Assembly (NCBI GenBank): GCA_035487295.1
Contig: DATHMH010000001.1
Span: 124,001 to 188,000 of the forward strand
Direction: 5' to 3'
Length of the DNA stretch: 64,000 nt
Origin: QIAW01 sp035487295
GTDB taxonomy: Bacteria > Acidobacteriota > Terriglobia > Terriglobales > Acidobacteriaceae
The notes under the pieces: generated by a model
What the model was told of the DNA's origin: nothing
The model's database searches: none
The model's input: the letters and a program-made list of their open reading frames with translations, nothing else
Shown here: positions 17,375-26,556 of the stretch, in pieces
Position numbering within the stretch: the first letter of the stretch is position 1
Layout: each line of letters starts with the position of its first letter
Translations under genes and position numbers: made by a program

Positions 17375-18379
17375 TTACTGCGCCGACCCGCTATTATCGG
17401 TAGAGAACCGCGTTGTCTGCGGACGATATCCGCTGCGCGTACGAATGTGATATTTCTTGCCGGCCTCGCCCAGCAGCTTTACCTTGATGGTGCGCCAGCC
17501 GCGGTTTTGATTGGCCTGTGGATAGTAGCTAAGTGAATAGAGATGGCCTACGTCGCTGCGGATCAAAGCAAAGGCCCTCTCCTGGTCTTTCCAGCTCTTG
17601 GCAAAAAAAGCTTCTCCCCCGGTGGCGGCGGCCATACGTTTGAAGGCAGTGGTTGAAATCGGGTCCAGCTTCGCTTCCCGCGTGCTGACTACGTAAATGG
17701 GCACGCCTTCCGACTGCGCCAGTTCGCCGATGTCTTCCGGCGCCGCCATGCTGGCCCGGTCGGGACCGTTGGAGAAAACCACGACCACTTTTCTGCCGGG
17801 AAACGTGCCTGCATCTTTGAGGGTCAACAGCAATGCGTTGTAAAGCGCCGGGTCGTCTCCGGCAACTGTCGAACGCACGCCGCGCAACACCTGCGTGCGA
17901 TCGGCGGTAAGCACCGAACCGCGATAGAGGTCGCGGCTATAGGCATAGAAAGCCACACGCTCGGCGCTGTCCAGCGATCTTACGAATTCGGCAATGGCGT
18001 CTTGCGCCAATGCAAATCCCCGGTACATATAGTTGCTGGTATCGAACAGGATGAAAACATTGGCGCCGGCTACCGAGCTCATCTGTTGCGGTGTTTTTTC
18101 CGCTTGCGCCACGTCTACCGGCTCCTGCGGGCCGTTGCCTTCGCCAAAGGTGGCAATCTTTTGCGGAATGTCATCCTCGTATATGGCGAAATCCGAAGGA
18201 CGCAGGCCGGTCACGTAATTTCCTTTGCGGTCGGTCACGGCTACATTCAGCAGCACCAGGTTCACGTCCACGCGCAAAGTAGGAGCATTGGGTTGCGTTC
18301 CTTCCTGAGCTTCCGGCCGAATTGCCGGGCTGAGAAGAATGCTGCAAGCAATCAGAGATAATAGATACCGTTTCGCCAT
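17375..18379 (-). CDS. Exported VWFA-related domain protein (acidobacterial TIGR03436 type)
   Basis: 334 residues from ATG 18379, which has AGGA six bases upstream; a longer in-frame start lacks a signal-like N-terminus. Signal peptide MAKRYLLSLIACSILLSPA. Then the typical acidobacterial arrangement: LRVDVNLVLLNVAVTDRKGN and LRPSDFAIYEDDIPQKI, followed by a von Willebrand A-like fold beginning VFILFDTSNYMYRG (metal-site-like DTSN), VVVVFSNGPDRAS, and a C-terminal YSLSYYPQANQNRGWRTIKV beta segment. Function is unknown; protein-protein adhesion in the periplasm or surface is inferred. It follows the 18440-21565 gene by 60 bases, so the two are probably cotranscribed. Confidence 0.85.
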   Translation of the reverse strand: MAKRYLLSLIACSILLSPAIRPEAQEGTQPNAPTLRVDVNLVLLNVAVTDRKGNYVTGLRPSDFAIYEDDIPQKIATFGEGNGPQEPVDVAQAEKTPQQMSSVAGANVFILFDTSNYMYRGFALAQDAIAEFVRSLDSAERVAFYAYSRDLYRGSVLTADRTQVLRGVRSTVAGDDPALYNALLLTLKDAGTFPGRKVVVVFSNGPDRASMAAPEDIGELAQSEGVPIYVVSTREAKLDPISTTAFKRMAAATGGEAFFAKSWKDQERAFALIRSDVGHLYSLSYYPQANQNRGWRTIKVKLLGEAGKKYHIRTRSGYRPQTTRFSTDNSGSAQ

Positions 18380-18439
18380 AGTTTCCTTTTTTGCAACCCT
18401 ATCGGGGCTCCGCAATGTTTCGTTTTGGCTGCTTCGCGT

Positions 18440-21400
18440 TTAATGTGCCGCCGGCGTCTCTACTTTCAACAGAGCGGCAATTTTGCCTTTGCGAAACTCG
18501 TCGCCCGTCTCCTGCATGGCGCGCAGTACCGCCGGCCAATCTTCGAGGTTGCTGGCAAAAATCTTTTCCACCATGCGGTGGGTCAGCTCGGGGACCAGCC
18601 GGTTGAGCATCACCGGCGGATAGCCTTGCTCGTCGGCCAGCCTCGCCCAATACAAATTGCTCGAATCCCAGCTTTCAGCCAGCAGGCGGCTGGAATAATC
18701 CTGAAAAGTCGGAAAGGGCTTTACGTTCAACAGTTCGCGCGAGTAACTGCGGGCCAACGCCGGATGGGGCACTCCAAAATCATCCGAGAGCCGCTGCCAG
18801 CTTACTTCTGTGGGAGCCTGGTGCGAAAGGCTGTCCAGCTCTTTTCCCGCCGCGCCCCAGTACCCGGTCTCATTGGGGAATTTTCTCCGGAACTCGACCG
18901 CGAGGTAAAAAGTCTCTGCCGGCATCACTTGCGGAAGCGCCTGCTCCGCATGCCCTGCGCGCAGCGTTTTCTCTACCTGCCCCGCCCTCTGCGGAAGCAT
19001 ACGGTCAGCAAGGATATTCATGACCATCTGGCGCAGTTTTTCATTCTGGGCAGCCGACGTAAGCAGCTCTTCGCCTGTGCGCTGATAAAGCGTGACCGCA
19101 TGCAGTTCGTTAGGCGTTACTCCCCACCAGCGCGGAACGACGGCGCTGGTCAGAAGGCTTGGCGCCAGGTCTTCCCAGATGAGCGATTGCACGTTCTCGG
19201 GCACGATGAAATCCTGCTCGACCCACGCCAAAGCGTAGGGCAGGTCGGCAAGCGATCCGGCGAGGTGGGTGCCGTCATTCGATACCAGCCGCGGAGTCTT
19301 CCACGGCTGCTCGCCTCCGGTGCCGAACTCGCTGGCGTAGTCATGCGAGCGCACAAACAGCGCATTATTGCGCAGCATCTGCGCTCCGGGTGGCTCGTAG
19401 TATGCATAGTTCATTCCGACCAGCGTGTCTCTCAGGAAGGCGGTGAGCCGGCCGCGCGCCTCGCTCAGCTCCTTGGGGGAACCGCTCTTGATGATCTTGG
19501 CCAGATTCGTCCTCGTCTGCAACGTGGCGTGCCGGGTATCGGAAAGCTCGTGCTCGAACTCAGCGCGCTCGCCCTCGGTGAAGATCGGCCGCGGCATTTC
19601 AAACTCGCGCAGCTCGCCCGCCAGCGGGATCAGCGTATCGCCAACGGCTTTGCCCTTGGCCATTTCATTCAATCCGCTTCCTAATGCGAACAGCGTGTCC
19701 AGGGAGACCAGGCGCTGGGCGTCGAGCACTCCGCGGATTCTTCTCACCAGTTCCTGATGCACCTGTTGGCTTTCCGTACTGGCCTGGTCGGGGCCGGCCA
19801 GCAAATCTACGACTTCGTCTTCGGAGAGATCGGTCCTGCCGGTTGCTGCACGCAGCACCTCTCCAAACGAGGTTCGGCCGGCGTCGAACAGTTCGGGCGA
19901 TGAGGTGACTCCGGCAAATGGGCTGATGATTTTCTGCCAGGAGTCGTTCAAATTTGCGGTTGGAATCTGCCCCTGCCGCGCCAGGATCTGCCATAGACCA
20001 AGATTGGCCTGGAAGATGCCAATGGCGTTAGCCCGCACCGTAGGGTAAGAGATGCGGTCGAGCGCTTCCGCCGATTTGAGGAAACTGGCAATCGAGGCAT
20101 TGCTGAGAGTGTGAAACTCAGAAAAAACCGGATACTGGTCGCCAAAGCGTGGAAACTTGTCTGCCAGCAGGCGCACGGTTTCGGCGTTCAAGCGCTCCTC
20201 CGGAGTGCGTCCCCGGTCTATTTCGCTCAACATCAGGTAAATCTGCAGCGGACCGTCGGTGTCAAACTCTCGCGAGAGACCAACCAATCCGTCCACAAGG
20301 TGCTCCGGATTCGTCCAATGACCGGCCCTTCTGGCCCACTCGTGGCCTCGCTTTGACTTGCTGTTGTGGCGAAAGATCGCCATCCACGCTTCCAAGCCAC
20401 CAGGGACAAGAGGTTGGCCGTTGCTGTCTAGCTGCAACCGAGTCACCAGGATTGAAAAACTTGGATCAGGCCGAAATACCGGCTTGGCCGGCCCCGGTGA
20501 GACATCTTGTCCACGCAGCGCGGTGTAGAAAATCTTGAGCCTCTCAGGAGAGGCAAAGTAAGCCTGCTGGCTCTGACTCACGCGCGACAGGGCGTCAAAA
20601 TATGCGGCCAGCCAGCCCTGATCTTTGGCCAGCAGCTTGGCAACGAACTCGCCAGGCTCGTCCGGCCCTGCGCCCACCAACTCTTTCCAGGCGGGCTCTG
20701 TAGCGCTTCCTCCAGGCACGATCACCCGTCCCGAGCGGATATAGAGATGACTGCCGTAAAAATCAAGGACATTAGAAAAATTGACGAGCCTGCTTAACCC
20801 CGGAGATTGCTTGAGAGCAATTGCGGTTTCCGCATCCATCTGGCCCAGTGCCGAGTAGAGGCGGGCCAACGAAAGATTGCCCAGCATGATGTCAATCACG
20901 TCTTTGGCTTCTTTAGCGTTGCCACTGGTGTCACTCGCCATCCAATCGCTTTGGGTGAACAGCAAGGGCACATGCGACGAAGGATACGGAAGAACAAATG
21001 GCTTGCCCCCGCGCAGCGTCTCTTCCAGTTCCACCAGCGGGAACCCGGAATCAATCGTAAGAAATGCCCTGCCAGGATCGTCCGTTTGTACCGTCGTGTT
21101 CGGGCCGCAACCCTGCTGCAGGCGGTAGCCAAGAATCTGCAGCAGCGGCTTAGCCTCTTCGCAATTGGAAACTCGAATCACGCCTCCAGGTCCGGCCAGG
21201 GTTTCCAACTCTCTGGCCTGCTGCAGATAACGCTTCACCAGCACCAGGAATTCAGTGGGTCTGCCACTCACGTAGCCCCGCTCATCAATCTCTTGTGCCA
21301 GGATGGGCAGCACCTCATCGGCACTGGCCTTCTGGCTGATGCCCGCCATGCGCAGGAACGAGCGCAGCGGCCCCGGAATCGTAGCTTCCCTTAACGACGT

Positions 21401-21565
21401 AGGCGCGGGAATGGGATTTGCCTGAAGCTGTGATGTGCTGGGCGTATCCGCCGTAGCATGACTGGAATCGAATCCCGAGGTCTGGGCGCCGCTGGTAGAA
21501 CAAAGGGCTGTAAAGAGTAGCGGAATCGCTATAAGAACGACATACAGGCGAAGAGGAGTTTTCAT
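18440..21565 (-). CDS. Large exported protein of unknown function (1041 residues)
   Basis: I do not recognise this family. From ATG 21565 the N-terminus MKTPLRLYVVLIAIPLLFTALCSTSGA is a convincing signal peptide, so the protein should be periplasmic or surface exposed. The rest is mainly helical in character, with no membrane segments, no repeats and no nuclease, protease or transferase motif that I can see. Recurrent phrases such as LAGEL, LARLYSALG and DRISYPTVRAN suggest a solenoid-like helical fold. The extended start at 21619 adds 18 unlikely residues. It is directly upstream of a VWFA protein, suggesting a joint extracytoplasmic role. Confidence 0.8.
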   Translation of the reverse strand: MKTPLRLYVVLIAIPLLFTALCSTSGAQTSGFDSSHATADTPSTSQLQANPIPAPTSLREATIPGPLRSFLRMAGISQKASADEVLPILAQEIDERGYVSGRPTEFLVLVKRYLQQARELETLAGPGGVIRVSNCEEAKPLLQILGYRLQQGCGPNTTVQTDDPGRAFLTIDSGFPLVELEETLRGGKPFVLPYPSSHVPLLFTQSDWMASDTSGNAKEAKDVIDIMLGNLSLARLYSALGQMDAETAIALKQSPGLSRLVNFSNVLDFYGSHLYIRSGRVIVPGGSATEPAWKELVGAGPDEPGEFVAKLLAKDQGWLAAYFDALSRVSQSQQAYFASPERLKIFYTALRGQDVSPGPAKPVFRPDPSFSILVTRLQLDSNGQPLVPGGLEAWMAIFRHNSKSKRGHEWARRAGHWTNPEHLVDGLVGLSREFDTDGPLQIYLMLSEIDRGRTPEERLNAETVRLLADKFPRFGDQYPVFSEFHTLSNASIASFLKSAEALDRISYPTVRANAIGIFQANLGLWQILARQGQIPTANLNDSWQKIISPFAGVTSSPELFDAGRTSFGEVLRAATGRTDLSEDEVVDLLAGPDQASTESQQVHQELVRRIRGVLDAQRLVSLDTLFALGSGLNEMAKGKAVGDTLIPLAGELREFEMPRPIFTEGERAEFEHELSDTRHATLQTRTNLAKIIKSGSPKELSEARGRLTAFLRDTLVGMNYAYYEPPGAQMLRNNALFVRSHDYASEFGTGGEQPWKTPRLVSNDGTHLAGSLADLPYALAWVEQDFIVPENVQSLIWEDLAPSLLTSAVVPRWWGVTPNELHAVTLYQRTGEELLTSAAQNEKLRQMVMNILADRMLPQRAGQVEKTLRAGHAEQALPQVMPAETFYLAVEFRRKFPNETGYWGAAGKELDSLSHQAPTEVSWQRLSDDFGVPHPALARSYSRELLNVKPFPTFQDYSSRLLAESWDSSNLYWARLADEQGYPPVMLNRLVPELTHRMVEKIFASNLEDWPAVLRAMQETGDEFRKGKIAALLKVETPAAH

Positions 21566-22100
21566 AGGCTTAGATCCTTCTCCGAACCTTGCAGATTGCA
21601 ATTGGCCACGATAAACCAAGTGTGGGCCGAATTAAAGGCTTTTCTGGACATGTCCTTTTAACCGCTCCTAAGGTCGGGTTGAGGTGATCGGTTAAAAACA
21701 GCAGCCGTTGCGGGAAAGTCAACAATTCTTTTGTCAAATTTTTGTCAACTTATCTGTTGAGCCAACCTGTTCAATCGCATCGCCCCTTATTCCAGAGGCT
21801 TGCTTTCATATACAAGTTGATGCAGAAAAACCACTTCGTGAAAGCCGGTAAAATATGAAGGTGGGGATGGCTGGGAGACCCGGAACCCAGCAAAGGCCAT
21901 TTCTTACTGTATCCGTTACCGTGGAAGAGCAGGCCTTCAGGCCTGCGTTGAGATACAAAAACCAAACGGGCTTCAGCCCCAGTTTCGGCGCGGATGCACT
22001 GACTCTGGAATTGCTTTAGCCTCAGTCATCAGAATAAAGGTTGGAGTCAGTGCCCACGCAAAAGGAGCGTTAATGACTTGGGCGAAACCAGGTGTGTGTG
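21566..22100. other. Intergenic region with small palindromes
   Basis: No convincing gene is seen in this ~535-base stretch. It contains two perfect short dyads: GCAGGCCT/AGGCCTGC (21929-21936 and 21939-21946) and GGGCT/AGCCC (21968-21972 and 21975-21979). Promoters for the minus-strand gene at 18440-21565 should lie near 21600-21750, which is AT-rich, but I cannot pick a clear -35/-10 pair. Confidence 0.5.
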
Positions 22101-22107
22101 ACAAAAC

Positions 22108-22141
22108 AAAAAACCCACTCCCGGTAGTTTATGGGGTGGGT
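22108..22141 (-). terminator. Rho-independent terminator of the FecR/DUF6600 gene
   Basis: Read on the minus strand, ACCCAC plus CCC pairs with GGG and GTGGGT (plus-strand arms 22133-22141 and 22113-22122, one bulged base, 10-base loop) and is followed by a T-rich tract (the A-run at 22108-22112 on the plus strand). It sits 27 bases after the stop at 22168. Confidence 0.8.
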
Positions 22142-22167
22142 TGGTTTGATTGAAATTTTTCGGAAAA

Positions 22168-24705
22168 CTACCGCGAGCGCCCCGAACCGCCTGAGTGCCC
22201 TGAACCGCCTGAATGCCCGGAATCGCTGTGACCGCTGGATCCGCCGCGGCTGCCCGAATCGCTGTGACCGCTGCCGCCGCTGCCGCGTGATCCGCCTGAA
22301 CTGCCACTGGAGCCGCTATACCCGCCACGATAACCACTGGAGCCGCTGCTTTCTCCGCGGTAACCGCCACCTCCGCCACCTGACGAGCGCGGGGTCATGA
22401 TGGGTTGCTGCATGTTCAGCGGGGGCCGGGAAGAACTCGAATCCGAGCGTCCTCCCCAGCCTCCTGCCCCACCACTACTGTTGCGGGAAGAACCACCACC
22501 CCAGCCGCGACCATTAGACCCCGAACTGCCTCCGCCCGAGGGCTGTTCCCATCCGCGATTGCTCGTCGGCGCTGGTGAATCCGACCGGCCCGAGTTGCCA
22601 GTGTTGCCGCTGCCGCCGCCGGAGCGCCATCCGCGATCGCTGCTGCCGTTATTGTTGTTGTTCGTCGGTGCTGGTGAATCTGACCGGCCCGAGTTGCCGC
22701 TGCCGCCGCCGGAGTGCCATCCGCGATCACTGCTGCCGTTATTGTTGTTGTTCGTCGGCGCTGGTGAATCTGACCGGCCCGAGTTACCGCTGCCACCGGA
22801 GCGCCATCCGCGATCACTGCTACCGTTACCGCCATTTGTCGATGCCGGTGAGTTCGAGCGGCCCGAGTTACCATTGCTTCCGCCCGAGGATTGCGTTCCC
22901 CATCCATGATTCGTGTTCGAGGAGCGCCAGCCGCGGTCATTGCTCGCATTATTGTTTGTGGACGCCGGAGAGTTCGACTGGGCCACGTTGCCGCTGGCGC
23001 CATTGTTGGAACGCTGCCAGCCCCGATTGTTACCGTTGGATCCCACCGCGGTCCCACGCGAATTGTTGCCAAAGCCACGCGAGTCAGAGGAAGGCTGGTT
23101 ATTTCCCGAACGTTGATTGTTGGCATCAGTCACGCCTCTTCCGTTGTTCATGGCCTCGCCGCTGCGGTTGGCCGCGCCTGTGCCAGACTGAATCGGCGTG
23201 AAATGGCCATCATGTTGAATGGCCTGCTGCACGTGTGCCTGCTGCTCTTCAAACCGCTGAGGCTGCGCGGGCTGGTGCCCAAAGAAATGTTGCTGGCCTG
23301 CGTTCCGCATCGTCGCCGGACTTGCCGCTCGATTGCTTGCCACCAAGCTTTCGCGGCTTGGCACTACGGGCAGGTTTCCCGTCATCATGTGGGCATCGTG
23401 GAACATCTCTGGGTTCGCCGCGCGTGCTGCTACTCGTCCCGTGCCAAAGTGCTCCGACGGCACCGTCGAAAAGGCGCGGCGGACATTTGGATTATTCATG
23501 GCCCGCAAGCTCGAGAAGCCGTTGCCCCCCCGCAGCGGCGCGAAACCTTCGTTGCGCACATTGATATTAGTGATGTTTGTGATATGGACTTCATTGAAGC
23601 GCCCACCGAACCGCCCGTACCAGGGATAAAAGCGGTCGCAAGGTCCAATAGGCAGCCAGCCTACGTGGCCAAAGCCGAAGCCCACGCCGACACTCAGACC
23701 GCCTCCGAAGCCGAAGAACGATACGTACGCCGGCGCCCAGATCGGCCGGTAGTAGCCGACACTGAACACCGGGCCCGGCCACCATGCCCATGACGCGCCC
23801 CGAAGATACCAGCGGCCATAGTGATAAGGCGCCCAGCCCCAGGGCTCATAGGAGACCCAGGTCCAGCCGTAATACGGCTCCCACACCCAGCGGCCTTCGC
23901 GATAGGGGACCCAATCCGGTCCAACCTCCGGCACCCATACGCGGCCATAACCGGGATCCTCGTCCCAGTGTCCATAGGCGTCGAGGTCCTCTGACCCCAC
24001 GTAATAGCGATTGGTGTTGTGCCAGCTTTGCGCGCTGTGGATCATATTGTCGCGGTCGTTATTGAAGCGGTCCCAGTCATCGCTTCCGGGCGCGTCGCTG
24101 ACCTGGGCCTCGGTGCTGTCGCCGGTGCCGTGCACGGTGATCATCTGCCCCTTGTGCACCTCCGTGTTGCCCTGGGGAGTCGAAACGTCCGCCTGGCCGT
24201 TGCGCACGATGATGCGCGTCTCATCGTCGCTGAAGCTCTCAATGCGGAAGCTGCCATCTTTTTTATAGGGATGAATAGCGGCGTTGGGCGTATCAATTTC
24301 CGGCTCGGATTCGCTGTCTTTGAAGACGGTATAGTTGATAATGCCCTGCGCTAACTGTATCTGGATTTGCGCGCCCGAAAGCGTGGAAATATTCGCCTGC
24401 GTCCGGTTGCCCAGCCGCACAGTGTTGGAATAGTCGAGTTGCACTTCGGCGCGAGAGTCATCGCCCGTGGAAACCTTGTCACCGCTCACAATGGGCTGAT
24501 TCACCGCCGCTGCCGCCCAGTCGCCTGAATCGCCGCGCTGGGTAGAGACGTCGCCGCGAATCAAACTGATGCGCCCCGCACCCGGATCTTTCTGTGCTGG
24601 CGCCTGAGTCTGCTCCTGTGCGTGCGCACTGCCCAGCAGGAACAGCATCATCAGTAGAACCGCAGCTTCAACCATCCCGTTTTTCACTACCCAACTGTTT
24701 TTCAT
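22168..24705 (-). CDS. Exported FecR-domain / DUF6600 protein with Asn-Gly-Ser-rich repeat tail
   Basis: 845 residues from ATG 24705 (AGGGAG upstream). Signal peptide to about residue 31. Residues ~45-190 resemble a FecR domain (GDVSTQRGDSGDW, TGDDSRAEVQLD, VRNGQADVST). Residues ~200-330 are Trp/Tyr/Pro-rich (GRVWVPEVGPDW, GWTWVSYEPWGWAPYHYGRW), typical of DUF6600. The C-terminal half is low complexity, with imperfect ~30-residue repeats containing NSGRSDSPAPTNNNNN and SSDRGWRSGG, then a Gly/Ser/His tail. Likely an extracytoplasmic or surface protein; function unknown. A clear terminator follows and an NtrC-type regulatory pair lies upstream on the same strand. Confidence 0.85.
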   Translation of the reverse strand: MKNSWVVKNGMVEAAVLLMMLFLLGSAHAQEQTQAPAQKDPGAGRISLIRGDVSTQRGDSGDWAAAAVNQPIVSGDKVSTGDDSRAEVQLDYSNTVRLGNRTQANISTLSGAQIQIQLAQGIINYTVFKDSESEPEIDTPNAAIHPYKKDGSFRIESFSDDETRIIVRNGQADVSTPQGNTEVHKGQMITVHGTGDSTEAQVSDAPGSDDWDRFNNDRDNMIHSAQSWHNTNRYYVGSEDLDAYGHWDEDPGYGRVWVPEVGPDWVPYREGRWVWEPYYGWTWVSYEPWGWAPYHYGRWYLRGASWAWWPGPVFSVGYYRPIWAPAYVSFFGFGGGLSVGVGFGFGHVGWLPIGPCDRFYPWYGRFGGRFNEVHITNITNINVRNEGFAPLRGGNGFSSLRAMNNPNVRRAFSTVPSEHFGTGRVAARAANPEMFHDAHMMTGNLPVVPSRESLVASNRAASPATMRNAGQQHFFGHQPAQPQRFEEQQAHVQQAIQHDGHFTPIQSGTGAANRSGEAMNNGRGVTDANNQRSGNNQPSSDSRGFGNNSRGTAVGSNGNNRGWQRSNNGASGNVAQSNSPASTNNNASNDRGWRSSNTNHGWGTQSSGGSNGNSGRSNSPASTNGGNGSSDRGWRSGGSGNSGRSDSPAPTNNNNNGSSDRGWHSGGGSGNSGRSDSPAPTNNNNNGSSDRGWRSGGGSGNTGNSGRSDSPAPTSNRGWEQPSGGGSSGSNGRGWGGGSSRNSSGGAGGWGGRSDSSSSRPPLNMQQPIMTPRSSGGGGGGYRGESSGSSGYRGGYSGSSGSSGGSRGSGGSGHSDSGSRGGSSGHSDSGHSGGSGHSGGSGRSR
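22560..22990. repeat. Imperfect tandem repeats (about 86-120 bases) inside the FecR/DUF6600 gene
   Basis: The phrase ggtgaatctgaccggcccga and its variants start at 22572, 22673, 22763 and 22849, with a degenerate copy near 22969. Each unit encodes a Ser-Asp-Ser-Pro-Ala-Pro-Thr-(Asn)n / Ser-Asp-Arg-Gly-Trp block. Poly-Asn length differs between copies, which suggests slippage or unequal recombination. Confidence 0.8.
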
Positions 24706-25061
24706 GGCCTGCTCCCTTTTGGTCTTGAGGCTGAGCAGTCCCGCCGAGCGGGACTGCTTGCGCCTCGCTTTTGATTTGCACGCGACAGTGCTCATCAAAA
24801 GCTCACCCTTGATCCGAGGAAAACCCTCGGCCTTCTATAAGGCATGTCGCGTGCCAAAGTTACTTAGCCCGGTTGTGGCGTTGCAAGTTGTTGATTCAGA
24901 TGATGATCGGACTTCCGCTGTGAAAAATAAAAGTTTCTGTATTGTTTTGTCTTGGTTGATTACCACCGCAGGTGGTGGATTTCAACCAGTAGAAATCCGC
25001 GCAAATCCGCGTTCATCCGCGGCGAAAAGGTTTTGCTTCCCCTTGGAGCTTGGAGCTGGCT
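24706..25061. other. Intergenic region upstream of the FecR/DUF6600 gene
   Basis: No gene is supported. It should contain the promoter of the minus-strand gene starting at 24705. Near the regulator end (24995-25033) lies another dispersed intergenic phrase (aaatccgcgttcatccgcgg). No -24/-12 sigma-54 element is evident, although the next genes encode a sigma-54 activator pair. Confidence 0.45.
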
Positions 25062-26426
25062 TTACTCTTCTTCATCGGCAATCCCGATTTTCGTCAGCCT
25101 GTAGCGCAGCGTATTGCGTGAGATGCCCAGCAGGCGGGCCGCCTGGCTCTTGTTTCCATTGGCGCGGCGCAGCGCCTCGCGGACCATCTCATCTTCCCAC
25201 TGGTCGAGCGTCATCCCTTCCGGCAAAAAGTTGTTGTTGCCGGCGGTGCTGGATTTGGCGCGTGGGGCATCCATATGGATGTCGCCGGCGTCGAGCACAG
25301 GGCCATGCGCCAGCGCAGCCGCGCGTTCCACAATATTTTGCAGCTGGCGCACGTTTCCCGGCCAGTGATAGTTCGCCAGGATTTGCATGGCTTCAGGCTT
25401 GATGCTGGTGATCGGCTTTCCCGATTCCGCCGAGAAGCGGGCGATAAAGAGTTGGACCAAATCGGGAATATCTTCTCTACGTTCCCGCAATGGCGCGATG
25501 TCGATGGGCACGACATTCAGGCGGTAATAAAGGTCTTCGCGAAATGTCCCCTCTTCCAGGGCGGCGCGCAGGTCGCGGTTGGTAGCGGCGATCAGCCTCA
25601 CGTCTACCTTCAACGTGCGTGTGCCGCCCAGCCGCTCAAACTCACGCTCCTGCAACACGCGCAGCAGTTTCACCTGCGTGGCCGGAGGCACATCGCCAAT
25701 CTCATCGAGGAAGAGCGTGCCTTTATCCGCCAGCTCGAACTTGCCCGGCTTGCTGCTGGTTGCGCCGGTAAACGCGCCCTTCTCGTAGCCGAACAGCTCG
25801 CTCTCCAGCAGGTTTTCAGGAATCGCGGTGCTGTTGATCTTGATGAACGGCCCCGATGCACGCCGTGACTTCTCATGAATGGCGCGCGCGATCAGGTCTT
25901 TGCCTACGCCGCTTTCCCCGCCAAGCAGAACGGTGGAGTTGGTTTGCGCAACTCGCTCTACCATGGCCAGCGCCTCCTGCATCTTCGGGCTGCGCGCCAC
26001 TACGTTAGGATGCGCATAACGGCGTCCCAGGGCCTCGCGCAACGAGCGGTTCTCTTCGCGCAGCTTGCCGACATCCAGCTCTTTGCGCAGGACCATCCGC
26101 ATTTCGGCCAGCGAAAATGGCTTCAGCACGTAGTCACTGGCCCCGGCTTTCATGGCTTCGACAGCGGTCTCAATGCTGCCGAAGGCGGTCATCACCACCA
26201 CGGGCAGCGCCGCGTCAAGCCGCTTGGCGGCTTGCAGGAATTCCAGGCCTCCCATTCCGGGAAGCTTCAGGTCAGTCACGACGATATCCACAGGTTGCTC
26301 GCGCAACAGCTTCAACCCGCTCTCAGCATCGGCGGCGGAAAGTGTAGTAAAGCCATCTTCGCCCAAATCAAGCTCCAGCAGGCGGCGCATCTTGGCTTCG
26401 TCTTCGACAATAAGGATGGTCGGCAT
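25062..26426 (-). CDS. Sigma-54-dependent response regulator (NtrC/AtoC type)
   Basis: 454 residues. Receiver with Asp52 (VVTDLKLPGMGG) and Lys102 (VLKPFS); AAA+ domain with Walker A GESGVGKD (170-177), the sigma-54 contact motif GAFTGA (217-222) and Walker B TLFLDEIGD; C-terminal Fis-type HTH (NKSQAARLLGISRNTLRYRL). It activates RNA polymerase carrying sigma-54 when phosphorylated, presumably by the kinase encoded 130 bases upstream on the same strand. Targets are unknown. Confidence 0.95.
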   Translation of the reverse strand: MPTILIVEDEAKMRRLLELDLGEDGFTTLSAADAESGLKLLREQPVDIVVTDLKLPGMGGLEFLQAAKRLDAALPVVVMTAFGSIETAVEAMKAGASDYVLKPFSLAEMRMVLRKELDVGKLREENRSLREALGRRYAHPNVVARSPKMQEALAMVERVAQTNSTVLLGGESGVGKDLIARAIHEKSRRASGPFIKINSTAIPENLLESELFGYEKGAFTGATSSKPGKFELADKGTLFLDEIGDVPPATQVKLLRVLQEREFERLGGTRTLKVDVRLIAATNRDLRAALEEGTFREDLYYRLNVVPIDIAPLRERREDIPDLVQLFIARFSAESGKPITSIKPEAMQILANYHWPGNVRQLQNIVERAAALAHGPVLDAGDIHMDAPRAKSSTAGNNNFLPEGMTLDQWEDEMVREALRRANGNKSQAARLLGISRNTLRYRLTKIGIADEEE

Positions 26427-26556
26427 TCAGTTTCGAGTTTCAAGTTCCCAGTTTCAAGCTACAAGGAAATAGTTCCCAGTTGCCAGTTCAACCGCAACGC
26501 AACGGCGATGACGACTTCAATGAACCAATGATTCAATGACCCGATGAATCAATGAC

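Noticed and set aside
22560..22990. CRISPR-like array
   Set aside because: The regular repeats are in frame in a low-complexity protein, imperfect, and without unique spacers of constant length.
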